Positions 8,090 through 17,197 of a stretch of DNA of 64,000 bases are shown piece by piece. The notes beneath the pieces were generated by a model. It did no database searches. It saw only the letters and a list, made by a program, of their open reading frames with translations, and was not told the origin of the DNA. A program made the translations under genes and the position numbers. The stretch comes from Eubacterium_G segne (GTDB lineage: Bacteria; Bacillota; Clostridia; Lachnospirales; Lachnospiraceae), in contig NZ_JACOOZ010000010.1 in assembly GCF_014287775.1 (NCBI RefSeq), positions 1 through 64,000 on the forward strand, read 5' to 3'. Positions within the stretch are counted from its first letter, which is position 1; each line of letters starts with the position of its first letter.

Positions 8090-9654
8090 ATGGCAAGGAT
8101 AACCAAGATTGAAGCCATCAAGAGTTTCATAGAAAAAAGAAAACACGAGTTGCTGCCTATGCCAGAGTATCTACCAGATCGGATGGGCAGTTACTAAGTT
8201 TGGAAACACAGAAGGAACATTACGACAATTTCATTAGTGCGAATTCCGAATGGGAATATGCAGGTCTGTATTATGACGAAGGTGTTTCCGGCACAAAGGT
8301 GGAAAAGCGTGATGGACTGCTTGCACTTCTGAAGGATTGTGAAGATGGCAAAATCGACCGAGTGATCACAAAGTCTATCAGTCGATTTTCAAGAGATACA
8401 ACCGACTGCCTGGAGATGGTAAGACGACTGGCATTATTAAACATTTATCTGTACTTCGAAAAGGAAAATATCGACACCGAACACATGAGTTCAGAATTGA
8501 TGCTTTCCATATTAAGTTACATTGCAGAGAGCGAGTCGAGATCCATTTCGCAAAACAGCAAATGGTCCGTAAAACACCGCTTCGAAGAAGGGATTTTCAC
8601 TATCAGCTATCCACCATATGGATACGCAAACGAAGATGGTAAGATGGTAATCATTCCGGAAGAGGCAGTAGTTGTTAAGGAGATTTTTTCCATGACCATT
8701 AACGGCATGGGAACCTATGTGATTGCAAGAGAACTCAACGAAAAGGGCATTCAAAGTAGGAAGGGAACTAAATGGCATCCATCCACTGTAAGAGGAATTC
8801 TGCAGAATGAAAAATATACCGGGGATGTAATTTTTCAAAAGACATATACCGATGATGATTTCAATCGGCACACCAATTACGGAGAGAAAAACATGTACCT
8901 TTGCAAGAATCATCATGAACCGATTATCAGCCATGAGATTTTTGATAAGGCGGCAGCAGTGATTGGACAGAGAGCAAAAGAAAAAAGCATTGAGGCAGGT
9001 ATTGGAAAGTACCAGCGTCTTTATGCATTTTCCGGGAAGATTATCTGTGGCGAATGCGGATCAACATTTAAGAGAAGACAGCATTATAAGCCGAGCGGAG
9101 ATTATGTTGCTTGGTGCTGCAATACGCATATTACAGATAAGGATGCCTGCTCTATGATGTACATCCGTGATGAGGACATCAAGACAGCATTTCTCAGAAT
9201 GATTCGGAAGTTGCAAACTGCTCATGCAAAGGTATTAAAGCCTTTTGTTGAAGAACTAAGAGGAGCAAACAATAAGGAAGGATTGTACCAGGTGCTTTCA
9301 TTGGAAGAACAGATAGAAAAGAACGTGGAACAGATAACGGTTCTTACGAATCTGCTGAGTTCCAGTTATATCGAGCCGGAGATTTTCCACACAGAAAAGA
9401 ATCAGCTAATCTTAGAGGCTGACAGGCTTGCAATGGAGAAACAGCTGATTTCGAAGAGTATCAATGGTGACCTTACTCATTTGGAAGAGGCACAGAAGCT
9501 CCTACGGTTTGTTTCAAAGAAAGCAGAAATCACAGAGTTTGAAGATGAGATGTTCCTGGAATATGTTGATATGATGACAGTTCATTGCAGAGATGAAATA
9601 ACCTTCAATCTGAAATGCGGACTGAATTTAACGGAGAGGTTGGTGAACGCATGA
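8090..9654 (+). pseudogene. Large serine recombinase A (frameshifted near N-terminus)
   Basis: ATG 8090 begins MARITKIEAIKSF. After about 17 codons the frame is lost; adding one A in the A-rich run 8133-8143 restores TRVAAYARVSTRSDGQLL, which contains the catalytic Ser (ARVST), and joins the long frame through 9654. Domains are: resolvase catalytic (repaired residues about 18-160, with YYDEGVSGT and KSISRFSRDT), recombinase domain (about 180-290), zinc ribbon (CGECG ... WCC), and a coiled coil (about 370-440). The intact part alone (TTG 8200) lacks the nucleophile. Stop overlaps the next start (ATGA at 9651). Confidence 0.8.
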
Positions 9655-10067
9655 CACATACACCATACGGATACATCATTGACAATGGTCAAGCAGTTAT
9701 TGATGAGCCAAATGCAGAAAGAGTGAGAATGTTATTCCGAGAATACATTAAATGTGGATCCATGAGAGCTGCAGCTAAGAAAGCCGGAATTGATAAAACG
9801 CACTCGGTAATCGGCAGATTTCTAAAAAACAAAGTGTATGTTGGCACAGAGTATTATCCGCAGATTATCAATGAAAATGTTTTTACGAAGGCACAGGAAA
9901 TCAGAGGAAACAATGCCAAAAGCCAAAATCGTATAGGAGCATACAGACCTCATCCGAAAGGAGAGATTGGTACTTTCACTATTAGAAAGGTAGCAGTGCA
10001 ATACGATGATCCATACAAACAGGCAGAATACGCATATAGTCAAATCACGGAGGTAGCAAATGAATGA
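9651..10067 (+). CDS. Short recombinase-domain protein lacking the catalytic domain
   Basis: 138 residues. It begins MTHTPYGYIIDNGQAV and continues with the recombinase (PF07508-like) DNA-binding domain: ERVRMLFREYIKCGSMRAA and FLKNKVYVGTEYYP. There is no resolvase catalytic domain and no zinc ribbon. It overlaps recombinase A by 4 bp and recombinase C by 8 bp, so the three are translationally coupled. Triads of two full recombinases around a small one occur on clostridial integrative elements. This member probably contributes DNA binding or directionality; that role is inference. Confidence 0.75.
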   Translation: MTHTPYGYIIDNGQAVIDEPNAERVRMLFREYIKCGSMRAAAKKAGIDKTHSVIGRFLKNKVYVGTEYYPQIINENVFTKAQEIRGNNAKSQNRIGAYRPHPKGEIGTFTIRKVAVQYDDPYKQAEYAYSQITEVANE

Positions 10068-11631
10068 GAATGTAACATTGATTCCTGCCAGAATACGAGC
10101 AGGCAATCGAATATCTAAGGAAGAAAATAAGCCGAAATTAAGAGTCGCAGCGTACTGCCGAGTCAGTACTGACAGCGATGAACAGGCGGGGAGTTATGAA
10201 GTGCAGGTTCAGCACTACACAGAATATATTGGCAGAAATAAGGAATGGAAACTTGCTGGAACCTATACTGACGATGGAATCTCCGGCACCAATACCAAGG
10301 AGCGTGAAGGATTTAATGAGATGATCGATGACTGTATGGCTGGAAAAGTAGATTTGATTATTACTAAGTCAATCAGCCGATTTGCAAGAAATACCATCGA
10401 CTGCCTAAAGTATGTAAGACAGCTGAGAGAAAAGAATATAGCCATCATATTCGAGAAGGAAAACATCAATACCCTAGAGGCATCTGGGGAGCTGCTCCTT
10501 ACTATCATGGCTTCGCTTGCACAGCAGGAATCAGCATCCTTATCACAGAACGTAAAGTTGGGACTGCAGTTCCGATACCAGGAAGGAAAGGTAGTAGTGA
10601 ACCATGAGCATTTCCTCGGATATACGAAGGATGCAAAAGGAAACCTAATCGTTGATAAGAAAGAAGCGAAGGTTGTGAAGCGTATCTTCCGAGAGTATTT
10701 GGAAGGGGCAAACTTTAGAGATATCGCAATGGGACTGGAACGAGATCATATTAAAACCGGAGGAAAACGTTATAAATGGCATATGAGTACGGTTCGTGGA
10801 ATTCTTTCAAATGAGAAATACATTGGTGATGCACTTTTGCAGAAGACCATCACAACAGATTTTATCGAAAAAACAAGAATTAAAAACGATGGAACGGTTC
10901 CCCAGTATTATGTAAAAAACAGTCAGGAAGCAATCATACCGAGAGATGTATTCACCCAGGTTCAAGAAGAAATGCTAAGAAGAGCCGATATGACAAGTGG
11001 AAGAGATGGGAAGAAACGAAGAATCTACTCTAGCCGATACGCACTCTCAAGCATTTGCACTTGCATGAAATGCGGAGATATTTATAGGCGAGTGGCTTGG
11101 AATAACCGAGGCAAGAAATCAATAGTATGGAGATGCTGCACAAGAGTGGAAAATGGACCATCGGGTTGCACAGCACCGACAGTGCCGGAGGAAGAACTTC
11201 AACAGGCAGTTATCGATGCCATGAATGCTGTATTGGAGAGTTCCAAGGATGTGATAGCTATATTGGAAGAGAATATTCTGGAAGTTGTCAGCCAAGACAA
11301 TTCTGATGAAATTGAGGAAATTAACAAGACCATTGCAGAAAAGCAAAAGGAACTCTTGGAATTGGTACACAGCAAAAAAGATTATTCGAAATGTGCTGAT
11401 GAAATGGAAAAGCTTAGGCAGAATAAACAGCTGCTTTTGGTAAAGCATGCTCAGACCGAAGGCACCAGACAGCGAATCAATGAACTTGTAGCCTATGTTA
11501 AAACACAGGATACTCAGATAACCGAGTATGATGATAAGCTAGTAAGGAAATACATCGATCAGATAAAGATTTATGACGATAAGTTTGTGGTCTGCTTTAA
11601 GGCCAAGATGGAAATCAATGTTTTAAGATAA
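10060..11631 (+). CDS. Large serine recombinase C (intact)
   Basis: 523 residues, full-length for the large serine recombinase family, which catalyses site-specific integration and excision. Catalytic domain: VAAYCRVSTDSDEQ (Ser nucleophile), YTDDGISGTNTKERE, and ITKSISRFARNT with the conserved Arg. Next come the recombinase domain (EAKVVKRIFREYLEG ... WHMSTVRGILSNEKYIGD), zinc ribbon (CTCMKCG ... WRCC), and a coiled coil (EIEEINKTIAEKQKELLEL), the usual subunit-interaction segment. It is the only complete recombinase of the triad. A perfect hairpin follows at 11652. Confidence 0.9.
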   Translation: MNENVTLIPARIRAGNRISKEENKPKLRVAAYCRVSTDSDEQAGSYEVQVQHYTEYIGRNKEWKLAGTYTDDGISGTNTKEREGFNEMIDDCMAGKVDLIITKSISRFARNTIDCLKYVRQLREKNIAIIFEKENINTLEASGELLLTIMASLAQQESASLSQNVKLGLQFRYQEGKVVVNHEHFLGYTKDAKGNLIVDKKEAKVVKRIFREYLEGANFRDIAMGLERDHIKTGGKRYKWHMSTVRGILSNEKYIGDALLQKTITTDFIEKTRIKNDGTVPQYYVKNSQEAIIPRDVFTQVQEEMLRRADMTSGRDGKKRRIYSSRYALSSICTCMKCGDIYRRVAWNNRGKKSIVWRCCTRVENGPSGCTAPTVPEEELQQAVIDAMNAVLESSKDVIAILEENILEVVSQDNSDEIEEINKTIAEKQKELLELVHSKKDYSKCADEMEKLRQNKQLLLVKHAQTEGTRQRINELVAYVKTQDTQITEYDDKLVRKYIDQIKIYDDKFVVCFKAKMEINVLR

Positions 11632-11651
11632 AATATAAAGAAATTAGCAGC

Positions 11652-11676
11652 GTCCAGACGGAAGTCTGGACATTTT
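11652..11676 (+). terminator. Hairpin terminator after recombinase operon
   Basis: GTCCAGAC-GGAA-GTCTGGAC is a perfect 8-bp stem with a GGAA tetraloop, followed by ATTTTAATTT. It separates the recombinase operon from the next promoter. Confidence 0.7.
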
Positions 11677-11730
11677 AATTTACAAATAATAAAATTATAT
11701 GAAAAATAATTTAGAAATAATTGCGATATA

Positions 11731-11759
11731 TTGACAAATATAGTTGAAATGTGTATGAT
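11731..11759 (+). promoter_or_regulatory. Sigma-A promoter of the GHKL/DUF6339-like operon
   Basis: TTGACA at 11731-11736, 17-bp spacer, TATGAT at 11754-11759, then 31 bp to the first gene, with AAGGAGAAAA as ribosome-binding site. Near-consensus, so this operon is expressed independently of the recombinases. Confidence 0.75.
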
Positions 11760-11790
11760 AAAATAAAAATGTACGATAAGGAGAAAAATT

Positions 11791-12015
11791 ATGGCTGAAT
11801 CGAAGCATGATAAATTTATAAGAGTTGCTGAAGCTAGAACAAACAAAATTATTGATATGATTCGACTTTTAAGTAACTGCTCTAATACCGCAACATATGA
11901 ATACACTGATGAAGACGTAAAAAAGATTTTCTCTGCACTAGAATCAGAATTAAAAACTTGTAAAAGCAAGTATCAGGATAATAGCAATAAAGAAAGCAAA
12001 TTTACGTTGAGGTGA
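11791..12015 (+). CDS. Small helical protein opening the GHKL operon
   Basis: 74 residues. The conserved-looking core is FIRVAEARTNKIIDMIRLL, SNCSNTATYEYTDEDV and KKIFSALESELKTCKSKY: a helix, a loop with YEYT, and a second amphipathic helix. I recall similar short proteins next to mobile-element ATPases and helicases, but know no function. It is 5 bp upstream of the ATPase gene and shares its promoter. It may be a regulatory or assembly subunit (inference). Confidence 0.65.
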   Translation: MAESKHDKFIRVAEARTNKIIDMIRLLSNCSNTATYEYTDEDVKKIFSALESELKTCKSKYQDNSNKESKFTLR

Positions 12016-12020
12016 TTTAG

Positions 12021-13934
12021 ATGACTATTGAATGGAAGTTTCCGCATAATGGATTTGGACAAGTGCGTGGAGTATCGGACGCAGGCATTGAAACCTTTAC
12101 AGGAACAGAGATACAGTCGCTTGCAAGAGAAATTTGTCAAAACTCATTAGATGCAGCGGTGGAAGGCAGTAATGCGACCATCAAAGTTGATTTTGAACAG
12201 TATAGAATTCCTTCTTCTGATATTCCTGGATATGAGCAGTATGCTTCTAAAATTCAGAAGGCTTATGATTATTGGTCGAAAAAGAATAGTGAAAAGACCA
12301 TTAAGGTACTGACAAAGGCATTAAATGCAATTAAGAAGCCTAATACAGTTGTTTTGCGAATTAGCGATTTCAACACAACTGGACTTAGCCATCCATATGA
12401 GGATAGTGACGAAGGCTGGAATGCATTGACAAAACTCGATGGTGGTGCGACAAAAACGGGTGATAAAGCCGGAGCATTTGGAATAGGAAAGAACGCACCA
12501 TTTACAAATTCGGATTATAGATTAGTTTTTTATAGAACTCTAAATGAAGATCAAGAGACTGCTGCACAGGGAATGTCACGCTTTATATCTTTTCCAGAAG
12601 ATTTAAGCAATAGTATGAATACGATGACAACTGGAATTGGTTATTACGGAAATCCGGAAGGTAACTTACCTGTTGATTCTATCAGTGAGTTGGAAAAACT
12701 ATATCAGAGAACTGAGATTGGTACAGATGTTTTTGTGTACGGATTTAATGCGGGACATGAATGGAATAGCGATGTAATTAACGAGGTTCTAGAAAATTTC
12801 TTGATGTCTATTCACAAGAATTTATTAAGTGTTACAGTTGACAATAAAGTCATCGATAACTCTACGCTTGCAAGTTATCTCAGCACGTATAACTCAAAGA
12901 TAAAAAATGCATATTGGTACTACCAAGTGCTTGTTCGACCTGAAACAAAAGTGTTCAAAAAGGACTTTCACGGGATGGGAACTCTAAAACTTAGCGTTCT
13001 GGTCGATCCTTCGGAGAAATTGAATAGAAAAATTCTCATCACTAGATCTTCCGGAATGAAATTGTTTGCATTGGGTAGTATGTCGAGAATTATTTCATTT
13101 TCTGGTGTGCTTGAAATGGGAGGTAAAGAGCTTAATGAATTCTTTAGAGAAATGGAAACGCCAGCACATGATAAGTGGTTGCCAAGCAGACACTCAACAA
13201 ATGTGCCGCTTGCAAAAGAATATAACAATGAGCTAAAGGATTGGATAAGAGGCTGTATTCAAACGTTGGGCGAACATTCCAGTGACGATGAAATTGAAGT
13301 TGCAGGTTTGGCTGGTGTTCTTCAGAAGGAATCGGATAAGACTAATCAGCGTGGAGATGACAGTAATAAAGAAAGTCTTCAAGATAAGATTGGTTCCATT
13401 ACAATTCAGCCTCGAACATCAAAAACAAAGCCAAAGGGTTTATTTTACGGCAGTGATGGAAATGGAAAGTCGAAAAACACGGATACGGAAGGAACCATCG
13501 GTTCTGATGGAGATGATCCAACAACTCGGAATTTAGGTGGTACTAGACATAGGAGTAAAAAGGATTCTCATAAAGGAAGAGCGGAACAAGGTGGACATGA
13601 TACCGTACATAAAAGATATGGTGGAGATATAAACCAAGAACTTAAGAATGTTAGAGTTATAAAGACATCGAGAAACACTTATAGAGTTTCCTTTATTTTG
13701 CCACGGGATATTTGTGCAGGGCATGTTGAGATTGTTACAGTTGGTGAAAATGGTAAATCAAATCGACTGGCCATCCATTCTGCATCAGAGTTGATGGGGT
13801 GCACAGGAATAAAGAAGAGTTCGGAAGGTGTAGATTTTTCTAGTATGAAGGGAAACGAAAAAGTCCAGTTTGAAATCACTTTGCTTGATAACCGGGATTA
13901 TGCGATGGAGGTAAATGTATATGAACATAACTAA
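12021..13934 (+). CDS. GHKL (HSP90/MutL/MORC-like) ATPase
   Basis: 637 residues. The Bergerat ATP-binding fold is explicit: N-box REICQNSLDA with Asn41, G1 box LRISDFNTTGL with Asp116, and G2 box KAGAFGIGKNAPF at about 149-161. The middle of the protein (about 190-420) is alpha/beta and probably corresponds to the transducer domain of MutL/MORC-type ATPases. Residues about 425-535 are low-complexity, polar and Gly-rich (linker). The C-terminal about 100 residues form a beta domain. This plan, and its position on a recombinase element, match paraMORC-type ATPases known from restriction/defence islands (established for the family; membership inferred). It would bind ATP and clamp or remodel DNA. 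GAGGTG ribosome-binding site; the next gene overlaps its 3' end. Confidence 0.75.
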   Translation: MTIEWKFPHNGFGQVRGVSDAGIETFTGTEIQSLAREICQNSLDAAVEGSNATIKVDFEQYRIPSSDIPGYEQYASKIQKAYDYWSKKNSEKTIKVLTKALNAIKKPNTVVLRISDFNTTGLSHPYEDSDEGWNALTKLDGGATKTGDKAGAFGIGKNAPFTNSDYRLVFYRTLNEDQETAAQGMSRFISFPEDLSNSMNTMTTGIGYYGNPEGNLPVDSISELEKLYQRTEIGTDVFVYGFNAGHEWNSDVINEVLENFLMSIHKNLLSVTVDNKVIDNSTLASYLSTYNSKIKNAYWYYQVLVRPETKVFKKDFHGMGTLKLSVLVDPSEKLNRKILITRSSGMKLFALGSMSRIISFSGVLEMGGKELNEFFREMETPAHDKWLPSRHSTNVPLAKEYNNELKDWIRGCIQTLGEHSSDDEIEVAGLAGVLQKESDKTNQRGDDSNKESLQDKIGSITIQPRTSKTKPKGLFYGSDGNGKSKNTDTEGTIGSDGDDPTTRNLGGTRHRSKKDSHKGRAEQGGHDTVHKRYGGDINQELKNVRVIKTSRNTYRVSFILPRDICAGHVEIVTVGENGKSNRLAIHSASELMGCTGIKKSSEGVDFSSMKGNEKVQFEITLLDNRDYAMEVNVYEHN

Positions 13935-14805
13935 AAGATTATATACATATCCAGTTCTAAGCGAAGAAAGAGATGATTACACTGATTCTGTCTTTGATGC
14001 AGATGTGCAGTATAAAATGAATGGTGTTAATAATCTGTTGTTTGATTTCGATATAGAAATGGATAACAAAGAACTTCAGAAAATGATCCTGGAAGGTGAT
14101 GCTGAATATGTGATTCATATTGAATGCGCAAACACATCATATAGAACTACAATTCATGATATTTCCAATCACGTAAGCAAAGAAATTCCGATTGGAAGAA
14201 TTAACGGAAGAATAGAAATTATCGTTTTAATAGTGACAAAAAAAGATGTTAATCATTTTGTGAATTCTAATTGGGACGATGATTATCAAGGGCTGTCATT
14301 CGAACTGTCGAAAGGAAGTATTCTTGCGTATAAAAATATACCAGCTATTGATATTGTAAAGAATTACGAAGAATTTAACAGCGCAAGTTCAATTTTTAAG
14401 GTGTATAAGCGGTTAACAACAGAACCAAAGCCAATGGAGGTGGAATTGTCAACTGCACAAATTGGTATCGGTTTGGGATTAGAAGAGTATGAGATTTACT
14501 CTCGTTTCTGTGACAAAGAAGAATTTCAACCAATATTGAACTCCATGATGGTTTTCCCTGCCTTAGTATATGTTTTTGAAGAATTAAAGCAAGAGAATGG
14601 CATTGAAAATTATGCAGGTACAAATTGGTATATTTCTTTATCAAAGGCCTATGAGAAACGTGGAGTAGACTTGGAAAATGAGATGTTATATTCAGATAAG
14701 ACCTCTGTGCAATTAGCACAGGAAGCAATGGAATTACCGTTGAATGCTGCATTGAGAAAATTTGCAGATTTGTTTGAAACTGATGAGGAAGAGGAGGATG
14801 TTTAA
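13921..14805 (+). CDS. Uncharacterised subunit of the GHKL operon, 294 aa
   Basis: Start ATG 13921 (GGAGG at 13907-13911 gives 9-bp spacing; ATG 13915 is too close). The N-terminal half is beta-rich (LLFDFDIEMDNKELQKM, YVIHIECANTSYRTTIH, GRIEIIVLIVTKKD) and the C-terminal half helical, ending in an acidic tail ETDEEEEDV. I recognise no enzyme motif. It overlaps the ATPase gene by 14 bp and abuts the next gene (TAA then ATG), so strict coupling and a complex with the ATPase are plausible. Confidence 0.6.
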   Translation: MNITKRLYTYPVLSEERDDYTDSVFDADVQYKMNGVNNLLFDFDIEMDNKELQKMILEGDAEYVIHIECANTSYRTTIHDISNHVSKEIPIGRINGRIEIIVLIVTKKDVNHFVNSNWDDDYQGLSFELSKGSILAYKNIPAIDIVKNYEEFNSASSIFKVYKRLTTEPKPMEVELSTAQIGIGLGLEEYEIYSRFCDKEEFQPILNSMMVFPALVYVFEELKQENGIENYAGTNWYISLSKAYEKRGVDLENEMLYSDKTSVQLAQEAMELPLNAALRKFADLFETDEEEEDV

Positions 14806-15873
14806 ATGAAACTATATTTTATGAAAAAAGAAGCACTGGACATCCTTAAATCAAACCTCGATATGGTTTACAACATGTATTTCACAGAAAAGGATAATAA
14901 ATGGCTTTGGAAGGTATGTGGAGGAGATCCGTTTGTCGAATTTAAGGAGATACAAGATTTCCAGTTGGCACCGATTGATTCTGATATGTCAAAAGGTGAA
15001 GTTGAGTTTGCGAACTGTAAGATTATTTATCAGCACTTGTCATTTTTGACAGAGTCACAGGCTTGTGATGAAAGACTGTGGGCGGGTCTGTGCCATTCGG
15101 TTTATTACGATTACCTTAGAAAAAGATGGGACTATGATACAAAATCACCTAAAACACAGAAAGAGGCTGTATCAAATATAAAATCGAGATTTTTCTTTTC
15201 TGGTGGTACAAGAGCCGGATTATTTAGAAATTCCATAGCCAAGTGTTGGTGGGTTGGAAGAAATACCTATGATCCAAGTAATGTAGCAAATCCATTTGAA
15301 AAATTGGATATTATAGGTAGCAACGATATTAGTAGTAAAATTTCCGATATTTTTTACAGTAATAATTTCTCTGCAAATCCGGTTATTTTGAATGGCATCG
15401 TTAAAGCATTCAAAAACTTCAAAGAGGAAAACACACAGCTTTCACTCAAGGAACATATAAGACCAACATTGCAATTCTTGAATGCAGTAGGCGGTGGAGT
15501 TGTTTTAGATTGTCTTGATGAGGATGAGATTGCTGATATGCTCATTGATAACATCTATGGAATTTTACAAGGTGATGAGCAGGGGGTAGAGATTGAAGAG
15601 GAATCCGAAGAGTATGAAGATATGGATGTTGATGGCAATGACATATCAGAAGAAGAAAACTCTGAAGATAGTGTTGAAGAAGAGTATATAGTTATTGGTC
15701 AAAAAGTCAATGTTCGTATTAAGGAAACCGATGAACAAAAAACAATACTGGTAAATTATCTTCCGAATTCCACAAAGATTCCGCCATTGGCAAAAAGCCT
15801 TTTAGGCTGCTGGATTGGAGATGAGGTTCCTTTCCAAGGAAAGACATATATTATAGAAGCAATTCAAAAGTAG
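14806..15873 (+). CDS. DUF6339-like protein with C-terminal GreA-C-like domain
   Basis: 355 residues. The N-terminal region carries a pattern I associate with DUF6339: RLWAGLCHSVYYDYLRKRW (about 90-108), KSRFFFSGGTRAGLFRNS (about 126-143) and AKCWWVGRNTYD. Residues about 255-293 are almost entirely acidic. The last about 55 residues (VIGQKVNVRIKETDEQ ... IPPLAKSLLGCWIGDEV ... TYIIEAI) match the C-terminal domain layout of GreA/GreB elongation factors (S/P-P-L-A-x-[SA]-L-L-G-x3-G-D-x-V). This suggests contact with RNA polymerase or use as a scaffold. Last gene of the operon; a hairpin terminator follows within 10 bp. Confidence 0.6.
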   Translation: MKLYFMKKEALDILKSNLDMVYNMYFTEKDNKWLWKVCGGDPFVEFKEIQDFQLAPIDSDMSKGEVEFANCKIIYQHLSFLTESQACDERLWAGLCHSVYYDYLRKRWDYDTKSPKTQKEAVSNIKSRFFFSGGTRAGLFRNSIAKCWWVGRNTYDPSNVANPFEKLDIIGSNDISSKISDIFYSNNFSANPVILNGIVKAFKNFKEENTQLSLKEHIRPTLQFLNAVGGGVVLDCLDEDEIADMLIDNIYGILQGDEQGVEIEEESEEYEDMDVDGNDISEEENSEDSVEEEYIVIGQKVNVRIKETDEQKTILVNYLPNSTKIPPLAKSLLGCWIGDEVPFQGKTYIIEAIQK

Positions 15874-15880
15874 AGAACAG

Positions 15881-15914
15881 TTAAAAAAGTGTTTTCAGTG
15901 GTGACACTTTTTAA
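15881..15914 (+). terminator. Hairpin terminator of the GHKL operon
   Basis: TTAAAAAAGTGT pairs with ACACTTTTTAA across a TTTCAGTGGTG loop; the 3' arm is itself T-rich. It starts 8 bp after the stop of the DUF6339-like gene. Confidence 0.6.
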
Positions 15915-16150
15915 CGATAGCCTCGACCTATCGTTAAAAGGTTCATGGATATGTTTCCTTTCACGATGGTAATTCATAGACAGCAGTCCTTTCATGTGGA
16001 GACTGTGTGTTTGCTTAGCCGATAAATAAAGGAGTTTCGAGGATTAGAAGTGGGAAAATGGTCGATTTGTCCACCTCTTGTCCACGAAAATTAAAAAAAG
16101 AGTGAAACTAAAAGGTGTTTAGTATAGGATACAGAAGGAGGTAATCCTTT
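15911..16150. repeat. Perfect 10-bp hairpin and non-coding stretch, possible element end
   Basis: TTAACGATAG (15911-15920) and CTATCGTTAA (15928-15937) form a perfect stem with loop CCTCGAC; the first four bases are shared with the preceding terminator, so the two hairpins are mutually exclusive. Further on, TTGTCCAC is directly repeated at about 16068 and 16079. No gene is present. This is a plausible right boundary of the recombinase-borne element, but no matching repeat was found by eye on the left side. Confidence 0.4.
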
Positions 16151-17197
16151 TTGAAAAAGAAGAAAGACGAAATAACCATCCGTTCCAGTGCAGCGGAATA
16201 TTTGACCTATGTTGCTTCTGTTGGCGACCAGCAGGACAGTATTGAGATGCGCTATGAGGATGAGAATATATGGTTGACACAGAAGATGATGGCGGCATTG
16301 TACGATGTGGATGTTCGTACAATCAATGAGCATATTAAGAAGATTTATTCCGACTCAGAGCTTGAGGAAGATTCAACTATCCGGAATTTCCGGATAGTTC
16401 AAACCGAAGGTTCCCGTCAGGTGACTCGTGATACAAAGCATTATAATCTTCAAATGATTATTGCGGTTGGATTCAAGGTGAATAATGAACGGGCAGTGCA
16501 GTTTCGTAAGTGGGTCAATGGTATCGTGAAGGATTACACCATCAAAGGCTGGGTCATGGATGACGAGCGTTTGAAGAATGGTGGTTCTGTGCTTACAGTA
16601 GAATACTTTGACCGTTTGCTTGAGCAGATTCGTGAAATTCGTTTGTCCGAGCGTAGATTTTATCAGAAGATAACAGACATCTATGCTACAGCTCTTGATT
16701 ATGACCGGACAGCAAAAACAACAAAGCAGTTCTTTGCAAAAGTGCAGAACAAGATGCACTATGCAGTTCACGGACATACAGCAGCGGAGTTGATTTATGA
16801 GCGAGCCGATGCAGATAAGCCACATATGGGATTGACCACTTGGGCAGCAGCACCGGAAGGCAAGATTGTAAAAAGCGATGTGAGCATTGCGAAGAATTAT
16901 CTTTCAGAGAAAGAAATGCGTTCACTGGAGCGTATTGTATCTGCTTATCTGGATTTGGCAGAGGATCGTGCAGAACGTCATATTCCGATGACAATGGAGG
17001 ATTGGGCGAAACGACTGGATCTATTCCTGATGGCAGATGACAGAGAGGTACTTCAGGATGCAGGTAGAATCACAGCAGAAATTGCCAAGGCAAAAGCTGA
17101 AACTGAATTTGAAAAATATCGTGTCATTCAGGACAGATTATTTATGTCTGACTTTGATAAGTACATGCTGGAACTGGAAGAGAATGCGAAGAAGTAG
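16151..17197 (+). CDS. rhuM: RhuM family protein
   Basis: 348 residues from TTG 16151 (GGAGG 10 bp upstream). The RhuM family (COG3943) is recognised by IWLTQKMMAALYDVDVRTINEH, with a helix-turn-helix-like start; VTRDTKHYNLQMIIAVGFKV; and VQFRKWVNGIVKDYTIKGW. It continues with a helical region including FFAKVQNKMHYAVHGHTAAELI. RhuM proteins are found on pathogenicity and mobile islands; the biochemical role is not established. Full length here. It lies just outside the GHKL operon on the same strand and is likely cargo of the same island. Confidence 0.85.
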   Translation: MKKKKDEITIRSSAAEYLTYVASVGDQQDSIEMRYEDENIWLTQKMMAALYDVDVRTINEHIKKIYSDSELEEDSTIRNFRIVQTEGSRQVTRDTKHYNLQMIIAVGFKVNNERAVQFRKWVNGIVKDYTIKGWVMDDERLKNGGSVLTVEYFDRLLEQIREIRLSERRFYQKITDIYATALDYDRTAKTTKQFFAKVQNKMHYAVHGHTAAELIYERADADKPHMGLTTWAAAPEGKIVKSDVSIAKNYLSEKEMRSLERIVSAYLDLAEDRAERHIPMTMEDWAKRLDLFLMADDREVLQDAGRITAEIAKAKAETEFEKYRVIQDRLFMSDFDKYMLELEENAKK

